A DNA stretch of 22,518 bases from CAYWNA01 sp964459305 (GTDB taxonomy: Bacteria > Planctomycetota > Planctomycetia > Pirellulales > Pirellulaceae): the NCBI GenBank assembly GCA_964459305.1, contig CAYWNA010000220.1, positions 1-22,518 of the forward strand. Reading direction: 5' to 3'. Below the pieces are notes generated by a model. The model was not told the DNA's origin, ran no database searches, and saw nothing but the letters and a program-made list of their open reading frames with translations. This document shows, piece after piece, positions 1 to 7,482 of the stretch. How positions within the stretch are numbered: position 1 is the first letter of the stretch; each line of letters opens with the position of its first letter. Both the position numbers and the translations under genes were made by a program.

Positions 1-688
1 TAGCCGATATGCCAAAATCAAGCAGCGCCAATGTCAAGAAATAGACATCCACCCGCTGGATCGGATCGTGGACGGAGACCAGGTAGTGTCCGAAGGTGGT
101 GGGTTGGGCATGACGGATGTGGGTATATCCCGGCATGACCGTCTGCGTGTGTTTCTCGGCCAGATTGAGCAGCGTTTCTTGAAAATCGTGAATCACGCAA
201 ATCTCGCGAAGCAGCTTGTGCCGCACTGGCATCGTCTGCCGCGCCGGCGGCGACGTGCGGGCGAGGTTGATGTTCCCACCGACGTCCTGGCCGTACTTCT
301 TGATCGCCTCGCCTTGAGCCCAAGTGAAACTGGTGTAATAACTTCCACTCAAAGTCGGCCTCCAGACCGCTAGAAGAGACTCGGCCACTTGGGGCGCGTG
401 GTCCGGGGAGATCGCGCCCTGGTGGATCAGCATCGCCGCCCAGGCCGTATTGATCCACTTCTCATATCCCACTTTGTGGAGGTTGTCGACGCGAGTGATC
501 AATTCGCTCTGGTACGGCTTCTCAGGCGGAAGGAATCCTTCCAGCTTTCTCAGCTTCGTCGGATGCGCGGGATTCGGTTTCGTGGACTGCTCGACCGATG
601 GAGGATCGCCTGCCGGGCAATCGCCCGCTGCACTCAGAACAACGAGCAGAGGTGCCAACACGGCCAGGATGCAAGACATAGATTGCAT
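1..688 (-). CDS. Exported argininosuccinate-lyase-like protein (fumarase/aspartase superfamily), 3' end outside window
   Basis: The reading frame starts at the ATG at 688 (AAAGGA lies 7 nt upstream) and stays open for 229 residues to the left edge, so the C-terminal part is missing. Residues 1-25 form a signal peptide with hydrophobic core ILAVLAPLLVVLSAAG. Residues 185-203 read MPGYTHIRHAQPTTFGHYL, closely matching the 'MPGYTHLQRAQPVTFGHHL' block of argininosuccinate lyases. The earlier catalytic block, SRNDQ in argininosuccinate lyase, is ARTSPPARQ here (about 143-151), so substrate and even catalysis are uncertain. Export plus the altered motif suggest a periplasmic lyase-like enzyme rather than arginine biosynthesis. 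It lies downstream of the two Gfo/Idh/MocA genes on the same strand, separated by a repeat-rich spacer. Family membership is well supported; the precise reaction is unknown. Confidence 0.82.
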   Translation of the reverse strand, partial: MQSMSCILAVLAPLLVVLSAAGDCPAGDPPSVEQSTKPNPAHPTKLRKLEGFLPPEKPYQSELITRVDNLHKVGYEKWINTAWAAMLIHQGAISPDHAPQVAESLLAVWRPTLSGSYYTSFTWAQGEAIKKYGQDVGGNINLARTSPPARQTMPVRHKLLREICVIHDFQETLLNLAEKHTQTVMPGYTHIRHAQPTTFGHYLVSVHDPIQRVDVYFLTLALLDFGISA

Positions 689-734
689 GGTTCGTTCCTT
701 TCAAAGCGTGGACACGAAAAGCGAATAAATGGCT

Positions 735-817
735 CTCTCGCCCCGTCGGAGAGAGCTGGGGTGAGAGTTCTTCGTCGATCTCAGCCCTCATCTTAACCTT
801 CTCCCAGAGGGAGAAGG
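735..817. repeat. Intergenic palindromic repeat (two small hairpins)
   Basis: Two hairpins lie in the spacer upstream of the lyase gene. Arms 735-744 and 758-767 (CTCTCGCCCC / GGGGTGAGAG) pair with one G:T position. Arms 797-805 and 809-817 (CCTTCTCCC / GGGAGAAGG) pair perfectly around a 3-nt loop. No T-tract follows on either strand, so a dispersed repeat is more likely than an intrinsic terminator. Similar CTCTC.../GGGAGAAGG units are common in bacterial intergenic DNA; copy number here is unknown. Confidence 0.5.
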
Positions 818-859
818 GACTATCGAGACGCACTTTTAGCCTGTATTGCGCACCCATTT

Positions 860-995
860 GTAGGCCGGACCAAGCAAACCGTGCCACTGCCGGAACTTCG
901 GCCTCTTCTATTGGCGTTGTTGACGGTACAGGTTGTCAAAGCAATCAAGCTGGTTTGCGCCGTTCCGGCAAGGGTTCGGCCTCGGTCCGGCCTAC
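860..995. repeat. 136-bp element with 11-bp perfect terminal inverted repeats
   Basis: The ends GTAGGCCGGAC (860-870) and GTCCGGCCTAC (985-995) are perfect inverted repeats. A second inner pair, GCCGGAAC (889-896) and GTTCCGGC (962-969), is nested inside. The unit fills most of the gap between the lyase gene and the Gfo/Idh/MocA gene ending at 1013. It has no coding capacity and resembles a MITE-like or BIME-like dispersed repeat. No target-site duplication was identified. Confidence 0.6.
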
Positions 996-1012
996 GCGGT
1001 GCGCGATTGGGG

Positions 1013-2353
1013 TTAGACTTCGAGTTTCCAGGGGGCGCGGTATTTCTTGGTTGCCAGAGCGTGGGCTTCCGGGTCGTCGACCACGCGTTCGCTCTCGGCG
1101 TCCCAGGCGATCTTGCGCCCTACGCGCCAGGCGATGTTCATCAGGTGGCCCGGTTTGCTCGCGTGATGTCCGCCTTCGACGTCGGAAGGCGATCGCTTCC
1201 GACTGCGAATGCAATCCAGGAACACTTGGGCGTGGGCCTGGAGCGATTCAATGTGGACGTTCTTCTCGTATGTGTTGCGGCCCGACTCGACCACTTCGCC
1301 CAGTTTTTTGCCGTCGCGGGCTTCGGCGTGGACCTCGTATCCGCCGCGGTGCAAGACGAGCGACGCCTCGGTCCCGAAAAAGCACTTGGCATGCGAGGCC
1401 TGCTCGCGCCGGCATCCGCCGCGAAAGCTGTACTGCAGTAAGAAACCTTGCTTGGCCACTGGTCCGGGAGCGTACCGGCAGATTCCGGAGAACGTGTCCG
1501 GCCACTGAACGTTGGTCTCCTCGAAGCACATAAAGTCTCCCATGGCCGTCGCCTCGACCGGTTCGGTCACGCCCAGGGCCCAATGAACGATGTCGTAGTG
1601 ATGGACCGCCCAGTCGACCTGCCATGCACCGGCGTAGTCGAAGTACCAGTAGTGCCGCGCCAACCGGTTGGGGTTGAAAGGGACTTTGGGCGAAGGGCCG
1701 ACCCAGAAGTCCCAGTCCAACTCGGGCGGCGGATCGCAGTCGGGCGGATTGCCGAAACCGGGGTAGAAGTAATCGAAGTCCCAGACTTTGACCTCCGAGA
1801 TCTCTCCCAGCCGGCCCGACCGGATCAACTCGACCGCCTCTTGGTAGTGCGGCCATGTGTGCTGCTGGGTGCCGATCTGGACAACGCGGTCATATTTCCG
1901 GGCGGCTTCCACCATCGCTCGACCTTCGCCGATCGACGTGGCCAACGGCTTTTCCACGTAAACGTCCTTGCCCGCCTGGCAGGCGTGAATGGTGGGCAGC
2001 GCGTGCCAGTGGCCGTTGGTGGCCACGATCACGGCGTCGATGTCCTGGTTATCCAGCAATTTGCGATAGTCGCCGTAGGTGAGGATTTTCTCGTCGCCCG
2101 CCGCCCGTTTCCCCAAGGCCAACCGCTGGGTATGAACGTCGCAGACGGCGACGACGCGCGTTCCCGGACAAAGCTGATGGGCCCGCATCACGGCACGGCC
2201 TTCTCCGCCGCAGCCGATCAGGCCCACGTTGATCGTCTCGTTGGGTCCGGGCTTGGCCTCGGCGCCTGCCGCATAGCTGTGGGCCGCCGCCCAGCCAGCT
2301 GTCGCAGCGGCGGTGTTGCCGAGAAACTCTCTGCGATTCGGTTTAGCGTTCAC
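1013..2353 (-). CDS. Tat-exported Gfo/Idh/MocA-family oxidoreductase
   Basis: This 446-residue protein starts at GTG 2353, with GAGGAT about 7 nt upstream. Its N-terminus has a twin-arginine signal (NRREFLG, residues 6-12) and an Ala-rich segment to about residue 33. A Rossmann dinucleotide-binding loop GLIGCGG is at 44-50 and the family's EKP motif at 134-136 (YVEKPLATS), so both the NAD(P)-binding site and the catalytic lysine are present. The C-terminal half matches the substrate-binding domain, with WDFDYFYPG and a late Trp-rich region. Length is normal for the exported planctomycete members. Family enzymes oxidise or reduce sugars and sugar derivatives; the substrate cannot be read from sequence. 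It follows the second Gfo/Idh/MocA gene by 36 nt, so they are probably co-transcribed. Confidence 0.93.
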   Translation of the reverse strand: MNAKPNRREFLGNTAAATAGWAAAHSYAAGAEAKPGPNETINVGLIGCGGEGRAVMRAHQLCPGTRVVAVCDVHTQRLALGKRAAGDEKILTYGDYRKLLDNQDIDAVIVATNGHWHALPTIHACQAGKDVYVEKPLATSIGEGRAMVEAARKYDRVVQIGTQQHTWPHYQEAVELIRSGRLGEISEVKVWDFDYFYPGFGNPPDCDPPPELDWDFWVGPSPKVPFNPNRLARHYWYFDYAGAWQVDWAVHHYDIVHWALGVTEPVEATAMGDFMCFEETNVQWPDTFSGICRYAPGPVAKQGFLLQYSFRGGCRREQASHAKCFFGTEASLVLHRGGYEVHAEARDGKKLGEVVESGRNTYEKNVHIESLQAHAQVFLDCIRSRKRSPSDVEGGHHASKPGHLMNIAWRVGRKIAWDAESERVVDDPEAHALATKKYRAPWKLEV

Positions 2354-2389
2354 TGCAGAATCCTCTTGCTTTCTTGGTTAGGTGTTGGC

Positions 2390-3343
2390 TCATATTTTCA
2401 GCCCGCGCAGGTCGACTTCGAGCTTCTTGTTTTCCTCGATCAACTCGTCCATGGTCAACCGCGTCTTGCGTGCCATCGCCTCGCGACCGAGGATGGCGGT
2501 CAGATGGCAGTCGACCGAACGGTGCGGCGTGGGATTATCGAAGTCGCCCTCGGTGACGCAGCGATAGAACTCGGCGATGTTGGCTTTGGCGCCGTCCGCA
2601 TAGATACCGCTGGACGTTTCTCCCGCGAAGTGCTTGGGGCCGCCGCGGACGAAGACCTTGCCCCAGTAAGCGATATGCGCCGTGGCCTTCAGCCCCATGA
2701 GGTCGGCTTCCAGGTTGTACATGACCGCGTTGTTTTGCATCAGCTGAGTCGTGTGGGTCCAGCACGTTCCGTCCGCAAGCTGAAAGACAACGCCGCCACA
2801 ATCCGTGCGGTCGCCGTGGGGATCTGGACGGACAGTGCGCGAGTATCCGCTGGCGGCGACCGCGCGCTTGCCGGTTACCCATGTGATACCGTCGATAATG
2901 TGAATGTCGTACAGAAGCAACAAATCGCCGCTGAGCGAGACATGCGAGTACCATGCCCGCCGGAACAGATTCTCGATGGTCGGAACCAACGCGTCGACGC
3001 CGCTGTCGAGCGCTCGCTTGTAGCCGGCAAGGCCACTGAATCGCTTTCCCGCCGGCACGCCTAGCTTGTCGCCAACTTTATCGGCGGTGTCCTCGAAGTA
3101 ATCAACCGCCGCCACAATCTCGTATCCTGGATGCTGCTTGAACAGATTGGCGATCCAGCTTCCCCGGCCGCCCAGCCCCACGATTCCGATTCGGAGCTTA
3201 CGCCCGGCCGGTATGTTGGCAGCGGCCTTAGGTTGCGCTTCTGCAGCCGGTGCGGTCGTCGCGGTGGCCAGCAGTGGAATCGCGGCCGCTGCCGCAGTCT
3301 GCTCAACAAACGTCCGTCGAGTCATGGATCGACCTGTCGTCAT
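2390..3343 (-). CDS. Tat-exported Gfo/Idh/MocA-family protein with internal deletion (no EKP motif)
   Basis: The 317-residue protein starts at ATG 3343 with AAGGAG about 9 nt upstream. MTRRTF (7-12) and the following Ala-rich stretch form a Tat signal. The Rossmann loop GIVGLGGRG is at 53-61. After ALDSGVDAL (111-119) a homologue would continue through the nucleotide-fold core, the EKP motif and the start of the second domain. Here the sequence passes within about ten residues to LFRRAWYSHVSLSGD (126-140) and then DIHIIDGITWV, which is the normal second domain. About 110 residues appear to be missing in frame, and no missing piece lies in another frame. Likely an inactivated or repurposed enzyme. 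It is the first gene of the pair with the downstream intact paralogue. The family call is firm; the activity is doubtful. Confidence 0.85.
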   Translation of the reverse strand: MTTGRSMTRRTFVEQTAAAAAIPLLATATTAPAAEAQPKAAANIPAGRKLRIGIVGLGGRGSWIANLFKQHPGYEIVAAVDYFEDTADKVGDKLGVPAGKRFSGLAGYKRALDSGVDALVPTIENLFRRAWYSHVSLSGDLLLLYDIHIIDGITWVTGKRAVAASGYSRTVRPDPHGDRTDCGGVVFQLADGTCWTHTTQLMQNNAVMYNLEADLMGLKATAHIAYWGKVFVRGGPKHFAGETSSGIYADGAKANIAEFYRCVTEGDFDNPTPHRSVDCHLTAILGREAMARKTRLTMDELIEENKKLEVDLRGLKI

Positions 3344-3726
3344 TGCGATGGCTCCTTGATGTTGGGTAGGGCGTTCGATCAGTGAGTTTTAGTGGACAGT
3401 CGCACGAGCTTGCTCAGCTCATCCAGTCACCAACAGCCTGTGGTCTTGAGTTATTCTCGTATCCGGCCGCCGTAGATTCAATTGCAGTCTATCACAATCT
3501 GAGCTGCGCCTGGGGCATGACGGATACCATGCGGTGCCATGTACTACTGTTTGCTTGGCGCCGGGGACCGGAGTCCACAGGGGCAGGGGCCGGATTCATC
3601 GACGGGAAGAACGCGAACCACGATCCGTCGTGCTGGGTCAGAAAGTTCTTCTATTTGAAAGACTGGTAGCCGACGGGAGGATTCAAGCTTATCTCAGAAG
3701 GCTCTGGGTGAGAAACCACAGGGCTT
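3344..3726. other. Intergenic region with no recognised gene
   Basis: This 383-bp gap lies between the Gfo/Idh/MocA gene starting at 3343 and the HDOD-GGDEF gene ending at 3727, both on the minus strand. It should hold the promoter of the Gfo/Idh/MocA pair, but no convincing -35/-10 pair was found. A 95-codon open frame on the plus strand (3382-3669) has low-complexity, non-family sequence and is not called. No tRNA, repeat or clear terminator was seen. Confidence 0.5.
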
Positions 3727-5271
3727 TCAGTTGCTGGACCACACGAGTTTCTCAACGATGACCGTATCGCCACCGGCTTGGCTTGCTCGGCCCAACGCTC
3801 GCTCGGCGATTTGGCTCAGCGCTTCCTCGTACTGTCCGTCGTTGGCCTGAGGCGCCCCTTGGATGACGGTGCCGCCGATGCTGACAGTGAGGCAAATTGG
3901 TTTTGGGTTCCCATTTGCCAGCGGTTCTGCCGCGGTCGACACGCGGATTTGTTCGGCGAGTTCCTCGATTCGTGTCACGCTGGACCGATCGAGGAGTACC
4001 AGGAACCGTTGCCGGTTCGCCCCGCAGCGGGCCATCACGTCGCGGCTGCCGAGATTCTGGCGGATCACGGCTGCCAGATGCTTCAGGACAGCGTCGCAGG
4101 CACCCGGGCCATGTGCGTTGGTGATGTGTCCGAGTCCGTCCGCCTCCACCATCAGAACGCCTGCCTCGGCCTGGTTGTCGTCATTGTCCTGCACACGACG
4201 ATTCAGGCGCCCTTTGAAGTAATCGTCCGTGTACGCGCCCGTCATCGGGTCCACGCACTTCTTCTCAGTCATGTGGCTAATCCGATCTTCGAGCCGAAGA
4301 TCAGGTTGCTGGTCCGAAGACGGATCGGCCTCCGCTTCGTCAGTTGGCTCTTCCGGTGAGAGTTGGGCCAGTTGTTCGGCAGCCGCCGCCAGCAATTCAC
4401 CGGTCGAGGGCATCTGAGAGATGTCCGTCGAGAACAACTCCGACGTGTCGTCCGTCCGCTGCCGGACGGCGGTAAGGTACTCGTCCAGTTGATCGTCGGA
4501 CAGGTCGTAGACGGTCGTGGTTAGTGAAACGAGCCGTTCAAAGGAAGCGTAGGGATTGGTTCCGCCCAGGAAGTCACAGGTCGTGGACGCCACATTTGCC
4601 GCCGCAATCTGCAGAAAATCGGGCCGCTCTCGCATCGCGCGAAGGTCGTCGACCTTCAGATGGTGATTTCGAACGCTGTAGGCAATCGCTTCGGGCAACG
4701 AGTACTGCTTGAGGATCTCTGCAGACACTTCCCAATGGGTAACGCCAAATTGCTCCCGTTCGATGGCCTCTAGAGATTCAGGTTCGCGACATGCTCGGTC
4801 TGAAGCGGCGGCGTAGCCGGCTGCGTCGGCCTGCAACATCGCGAGCCGACCGATGTCCATCAAAAGCCCGATAACGAAGGAGACGTCTTTCGAAGCCGGA
4901 TCCAACTTGCCGGCCAAATACTCCATCGATAAGGCCTGCGTTACCGACCGGAGCCAATATGCCGTATAGTAGCGGCCGGCATCTCCTTCTAGACGTGATT
5001 GGTCCGCCAGGGTGAAGCTGAGCGCCAGAGAAGTCACGGCGTTCTTGCCGAGCCAAACCACGGCGTGGTCGAGCGTCTCGATCGATCTCCGGGCACCATA
5101 GGCGGGCGAGTTCGCGGCGCGCAACATCTTGGTGACAATCGCAGGATCCGCCTTGACGATCTCAGCGATTTTGCTGATTGGAGCGTCCGGGTCGGAGAAA
5201 GCCTGCAGCAATCGCATGGCAACCCCCGGAATGGTCGGGAGTGGAACCGGGCTTTTTGCAGACGTCGACAC
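3727..5271 (-). CDS. HDOD domain protein with C-terminal degenerate GGDEF domain
   Basis: The 514-residue protein starts at GTG 5271, with AAGGAG 8-9 nt upstream. Residues about 10-210 form an HDOD domain (LPTIPGVAMRLL, VKADPAIVTKMLRAANSPAYG, IGLLMDIGRLAML, VRNHHL). HDOD proteins are non-hydrolytic relatives of HD phosphohydrolases that act in bacterial signalling. An acidic linker (about 300-330) leads to a GGDEF-type domain (341-510) recognisable from DPMTGAYTDDYF and LTVSIGGTV. The active-site signature, normally GGDEF/GGEEF, is GANRQ at 417-421, so c-di-GMP synthesis is not expected; a binding or scaffold role is more likely. It is third in the run HDOD - HPP - HDOD/GGDEF, 137 nt downstream of the HPP gene. 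It has no membrane segment and should be cytoplasmic. Confidence 0.9.
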   Translation of the reverse strand: MSTSAKSPVPLPTIPGVAMRLLQAFSDPDAPISKIAEIVKADPAIVTKMLRAANSPAYGARRSIETLDHAVVWLGKNAVTSLALSFTLADQSRLEGDAGRYYTAYWLRSVTQALSMEYLAGKLDPASKDVSFVIGLLMDIGRLAMLQADAAGYAAASDRACREPESLEAIEREQFGVTHWEVSAEILKQYSLPEAIAYSVRNHHLKVDDLRAMRERPDFLQIAAANVASTTCDFLGGTNPYASFERLVSLTTTVYDLSDDQLDEYLTAVRQRTDDTSELFSTDISQMPSTGELLAAAAEQLAQLSPEEPTDEAEADPSSDQQPDLRLEDRISHMTEKKCVDPMTGAYTDDYFKGRLNRRVQDNDDNQAEAGVLMVEADGLGHITNAHGPGACDAVLKHLAAVIRQNLGSRDVMARCGANRQRFLVLLDRSSVTRIEELAEQIRVSTAAEPLANGNPKPICLTVSIGGTVIQGAPQANDGQYEEALSQIAERALGRASQAGGDTVIVEKLVWSSN

Positions 5272-5408
5272 GAGTATCTCTCCTTAAATGCAGTCCTTTC
5301 TCTGAACCGTAGCACAGCAAACCGGGCGGGGCCAAGGAAAGTGGTTCCCGTGTCGCAATTTCGCCGCCAAACGTTCGCGGAAGGGCCCTTGATCGCAGTG
5401 CTCCGGCA

Positions 5409-6119
5409 TCAAGATGATGGAGGCGCCGGCAGCCGCTGACGGGCGACGATCTGGTCGGCGATTTCCGCATAGCTGTCTTTTCTCGTCGCTGAGACATCCG
5501 TCTGCAGTGCAGCCACAACCAGTCCATCTCCTTGCCGCTCGGCATTGGCAGCCCAAACGGGCGAGGCGATACCCGACAGGCGATTGATCAGGTAGCATTC
5601 TGCGGTCAGCATGATGATTGCCGCCATGACGGCAATCAGTTCCTGCCACTGGACCATCAAGCCGAGGGCCACGATCAGCGTCGTCGACGCCGCCGGCGGA
5701 TGGGAGATCTTTGCGGCCACCATCCAGGCGCCGATGAGCCCGAGCGACAGGGCCGCCGCCGTCACCTGTGCGGTTGTCGAATCGAAGGGGAGGATGCAGC
5801 TCACCAACCCGTACGAAGCCCAGCCGATGAGGATACCGCTGCCGTGAGACAACACCACATTTCGAGGAGCACTCGCCGGCGCGGTGGGCTGCGAGAAAAA
5901 CAGAAATGCGCTAGGGCCTAGCGACGGGAAAATCAACGGTTGTCCCATAATCACCGCGGCGGCACCGATGATGCCGAATGCAATCGCCCCGCCGACGAAC
6001 GCGAATACCGATCTCGTCAACTGGTGGGGGAAACGGACCAGAAGGTACCAGGGCTGCAAGCGGGCGATGCGCGTAACCCAGTCGCTATTGCCCTTGTCGC
6101 GTATGCCTCTGCCAAACAT
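5409..6119 (-). CDS. HPP-family integral membrane protein
   Basis: The 236-residue protein starts at ATG 6119, with AAGGAG about 10 nt upstream. It has about four hydrophobic segments (about 38-60, 92-112, 120-140, 150-175) and the family signature SHPPAASTTLIVALG at about 138-152, from which the HPP family takes its name. An earlier conserved block reads FPSLGPSAFLFF. Plant plastid relatives have been linked to nitrite transport, but bacterial members are mostly uncharacterised, so the cargo is left open. The C-terminal tail of about 50 residues is soluble. The gene begins 21 nt after the upstream HDOD gene stops, so the two are almost certainly co-transcribed. The link between a small transporter-like protein and two HDOD regulators is unusual. 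Confidence 0.88.
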   Translation of the reverse strand: MFGRGIRDKGNSDWVTRIARLQPWYLLVRFPHQLTRSVFAFVGGAIAFGIIGAAAVIMGQPLIFPSLGPSAFLFFSQPTAPASAPRNVVLSHGSGILIGWASYGLVSCILPFDSTTAQVTAAALSLGLIGAWMVAAKISHPPAASTTLIVALGLMVQWQELIAVMAAIIMLTAECYLINRLSGIASPVWAANAERQGDGLVVAALQTDVSATRKDSYAEIADQIVARQRLPAPPSS

Positions 6120-6140
6120 GATCGCCGCACTCCTTCAGGG

Positions 6141-7028
6141 TCACTGCACGCCCGCAAACGATGTGGCGAGAGGTTGCGGCGTGGGGATATTGAACACGGA
6201 TGACATTTCGGCGCAGATCGCGTCTGTTTCGCGGCACAACTCATCGTACTGCCCAATGGACAGGCCAAGCGTTTCGTCGCACAGTTCTCCCGCATCCGGC
6301 AAATGAGATGAGATCGCAACGGCAGCTACGGGCGTCTGGAGAAACTCCATAGCCTCGATCTGAGAAAGAGGCGTATGGTGAAGTCCAATACAGCACACCA
6401 AAACGTCGGGCAGCGTCCAATTCCGAGCCATCCAAGCGCCCGCCTGGGCATGGTTCCACGAGAGCTCTTCTTCCTCGGTTTCGTGAAGCGGCCTGCCCAA
6501 GTCCTCTGCAAGCGTGAACACTCGAACGTAATGCGTAGACCACCGCCCGAGGAGAATTGGCAGGGCCATGTCTTGCAGCATTGCACCCGTAAACGCTTCT
6601 GCCTCGCTGCCCGGAGCGATGATCGCGGCCACGTTTTGAGCGAAAACGCTCCGCTGAACCGAATTCTGCCAGAATTCGACGTGATCGAATCCCGGCGCTT
6701 TGGTCGGCAGTTGCCGAGCGACTGCAAAAGCCGTTACCAACGGCGAGACCTTTTTCATCCCGAGCAACGAAATGGCCTGCTGGATGTTGGCCACCTTGTG
6801 ACGCAAGCCGAATTGAGGCGAGTTGACGACGCGGAGGACTTTCGAGCTGATGCCGAGGTCGCTGGCGATCAACTGGGCGACATCGGCCATGCTGACACTC
6901 TCGTCTTGGCAGAGTGCCAGCAACCGCGTAGCCACCGCCGGCAACGGTGGTATTTCCATCGTTCGAAACAACTTGGCGAAATTGCCAGTGGCCAGCGCGA
7001 TACGTGCTGACAGCCCTTTCCAAGACAT
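6141..7028 (-). CDS. HDOD domain signalling protein
   Basis: I take the ATG at 7028 as start because GAGGGGA lies 7-8 nt upstream and the family domain begins soon after. An in-frame GTG at 7142 would add 38 residues that do not look like a domain. The resulting 295-residue protein has an HDOD core: MEIPPLPAVATRLL, SDLGISSKVLRVVNSPQFG, ISLLGMKKVSPLV, GAMLQDMALPILLGRW and a late CIGLHHTP. No output domain follows, so it is a single-domain HDOD protein, unlike the HDOD-GGDEF protein two genes downstream. First gene of the apparent HDOD - HPP - HDOD/GGDEF unit. Predicted cytoplasmic. The signal it senses is unknown. Confidence 0.9.
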   Translation of the reverse strand: MSWKGLSARIALATGNFAKLFRTMEIPPLPAVATRLLALCQDESVSMADVAQLIASDLGISSKVLRVVNSPQFGLRHKVANIQQAISLLGMKKVSPLVTAFAVARQLPTKAPGFDHVEFWQNSVQRSVFAQNVAAIIAPGSEAEAFTGAMLQDMALPILLGRWSTHYVRVFTLAEDLGRPLHETEEEELSWNHAQAGAWMARNWTLPDVLVCCIGLHHTPLSQIEAMEFLQTPVAAVAISSHLPDAGELCDETLGLSIGQYDELCRETDAICAEMSSVFNIPTPQPLATSFAGVQ

Positions 7029-7482
7029 GTGCGAAAGTCCCCTCAGATGATTCCAGAGCGTCCACCATCGTGCGCGGACCAATAAACCATAGGTTGGAGT
7101 GAGGTGCCCTGCAACGGCGAACAATTCGCAGACGGTCGACACACGGAAGAACCGGAGGAACCCGAATAATCCGGTCCATCTCTGGTTCCCCGGACCAGCG
7201 GCGTTCGCCTCGGTCAGCGCAGGACTGTTCCGGCAAGACTTCGGTTACCGTATCAACCGGAGCCTTCTCCGAAGGGAACGGATTGTCGCCGTCGCCAGTT
7301 CTTGACAGGAGTTCCTCCAGAGCAATATCGGATTACCTCAGGTCAGGCTGGACGCGGGCCGGCAACGTGCGTATGATGTTCCAATATGCGACATCGTCGC
7401 AATCAGTCGGCCCTTCCTTCAGGGCCCTCAGCCCCGTCCCTCCTGACTTCCTTCCCAACTTGATCCAGCGGAGAGAAACACC
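7029..7482. other. Divergent intergenic region
   Basis: This 454-bp gap lies between divergent genes (HDOD gene to the left, PQQ-like gene to the right). It contains the putative promoter of the PQQ-like gene at 7349-7377 and a small hairpin (GGCCCT / AGGGCC, 7409-7426) in its predicted leader. A second TTGACA (7302-7307) has only a poor -10 partner. Open frames in it are short and unlike known proteins. No tRNA was found. Confidence 0.5.
7349..7377 (+). promoter_or_regulatory. Putative sigma70-type promoter for the PQQ-like gene
   Basis: TGGACG (7349-7354) and TATGAT (7372-7377) are separated by 17 bp, matching 4 and 5 of 6 consensus positions. Transcription would start near 7384, giving a leader of about 100 nt before the ATG at 7483. 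Inferred by eye only. Confidence 0.45.

Noticed and set aside
522..887. 121-codon minus-strand frame
   Set aside because: It overlaps the real lyase frame and the 735-817 repeat, whose translation gives its middle section.
1448..3064. 538-codon plus-strand open frame
   Set aside because: It lies antisense to both Gfo/Idh/MocA genes, which match a known family in full; the plus frame has no recognisable domain and arises from GC-rich codon use.
3382..3669. 95-codon plus-strand open frame in the 3344-3726 gap
   Set aside because: No convincing ribosome-binding site, no family similarity and biased composition; treated as non-coding.
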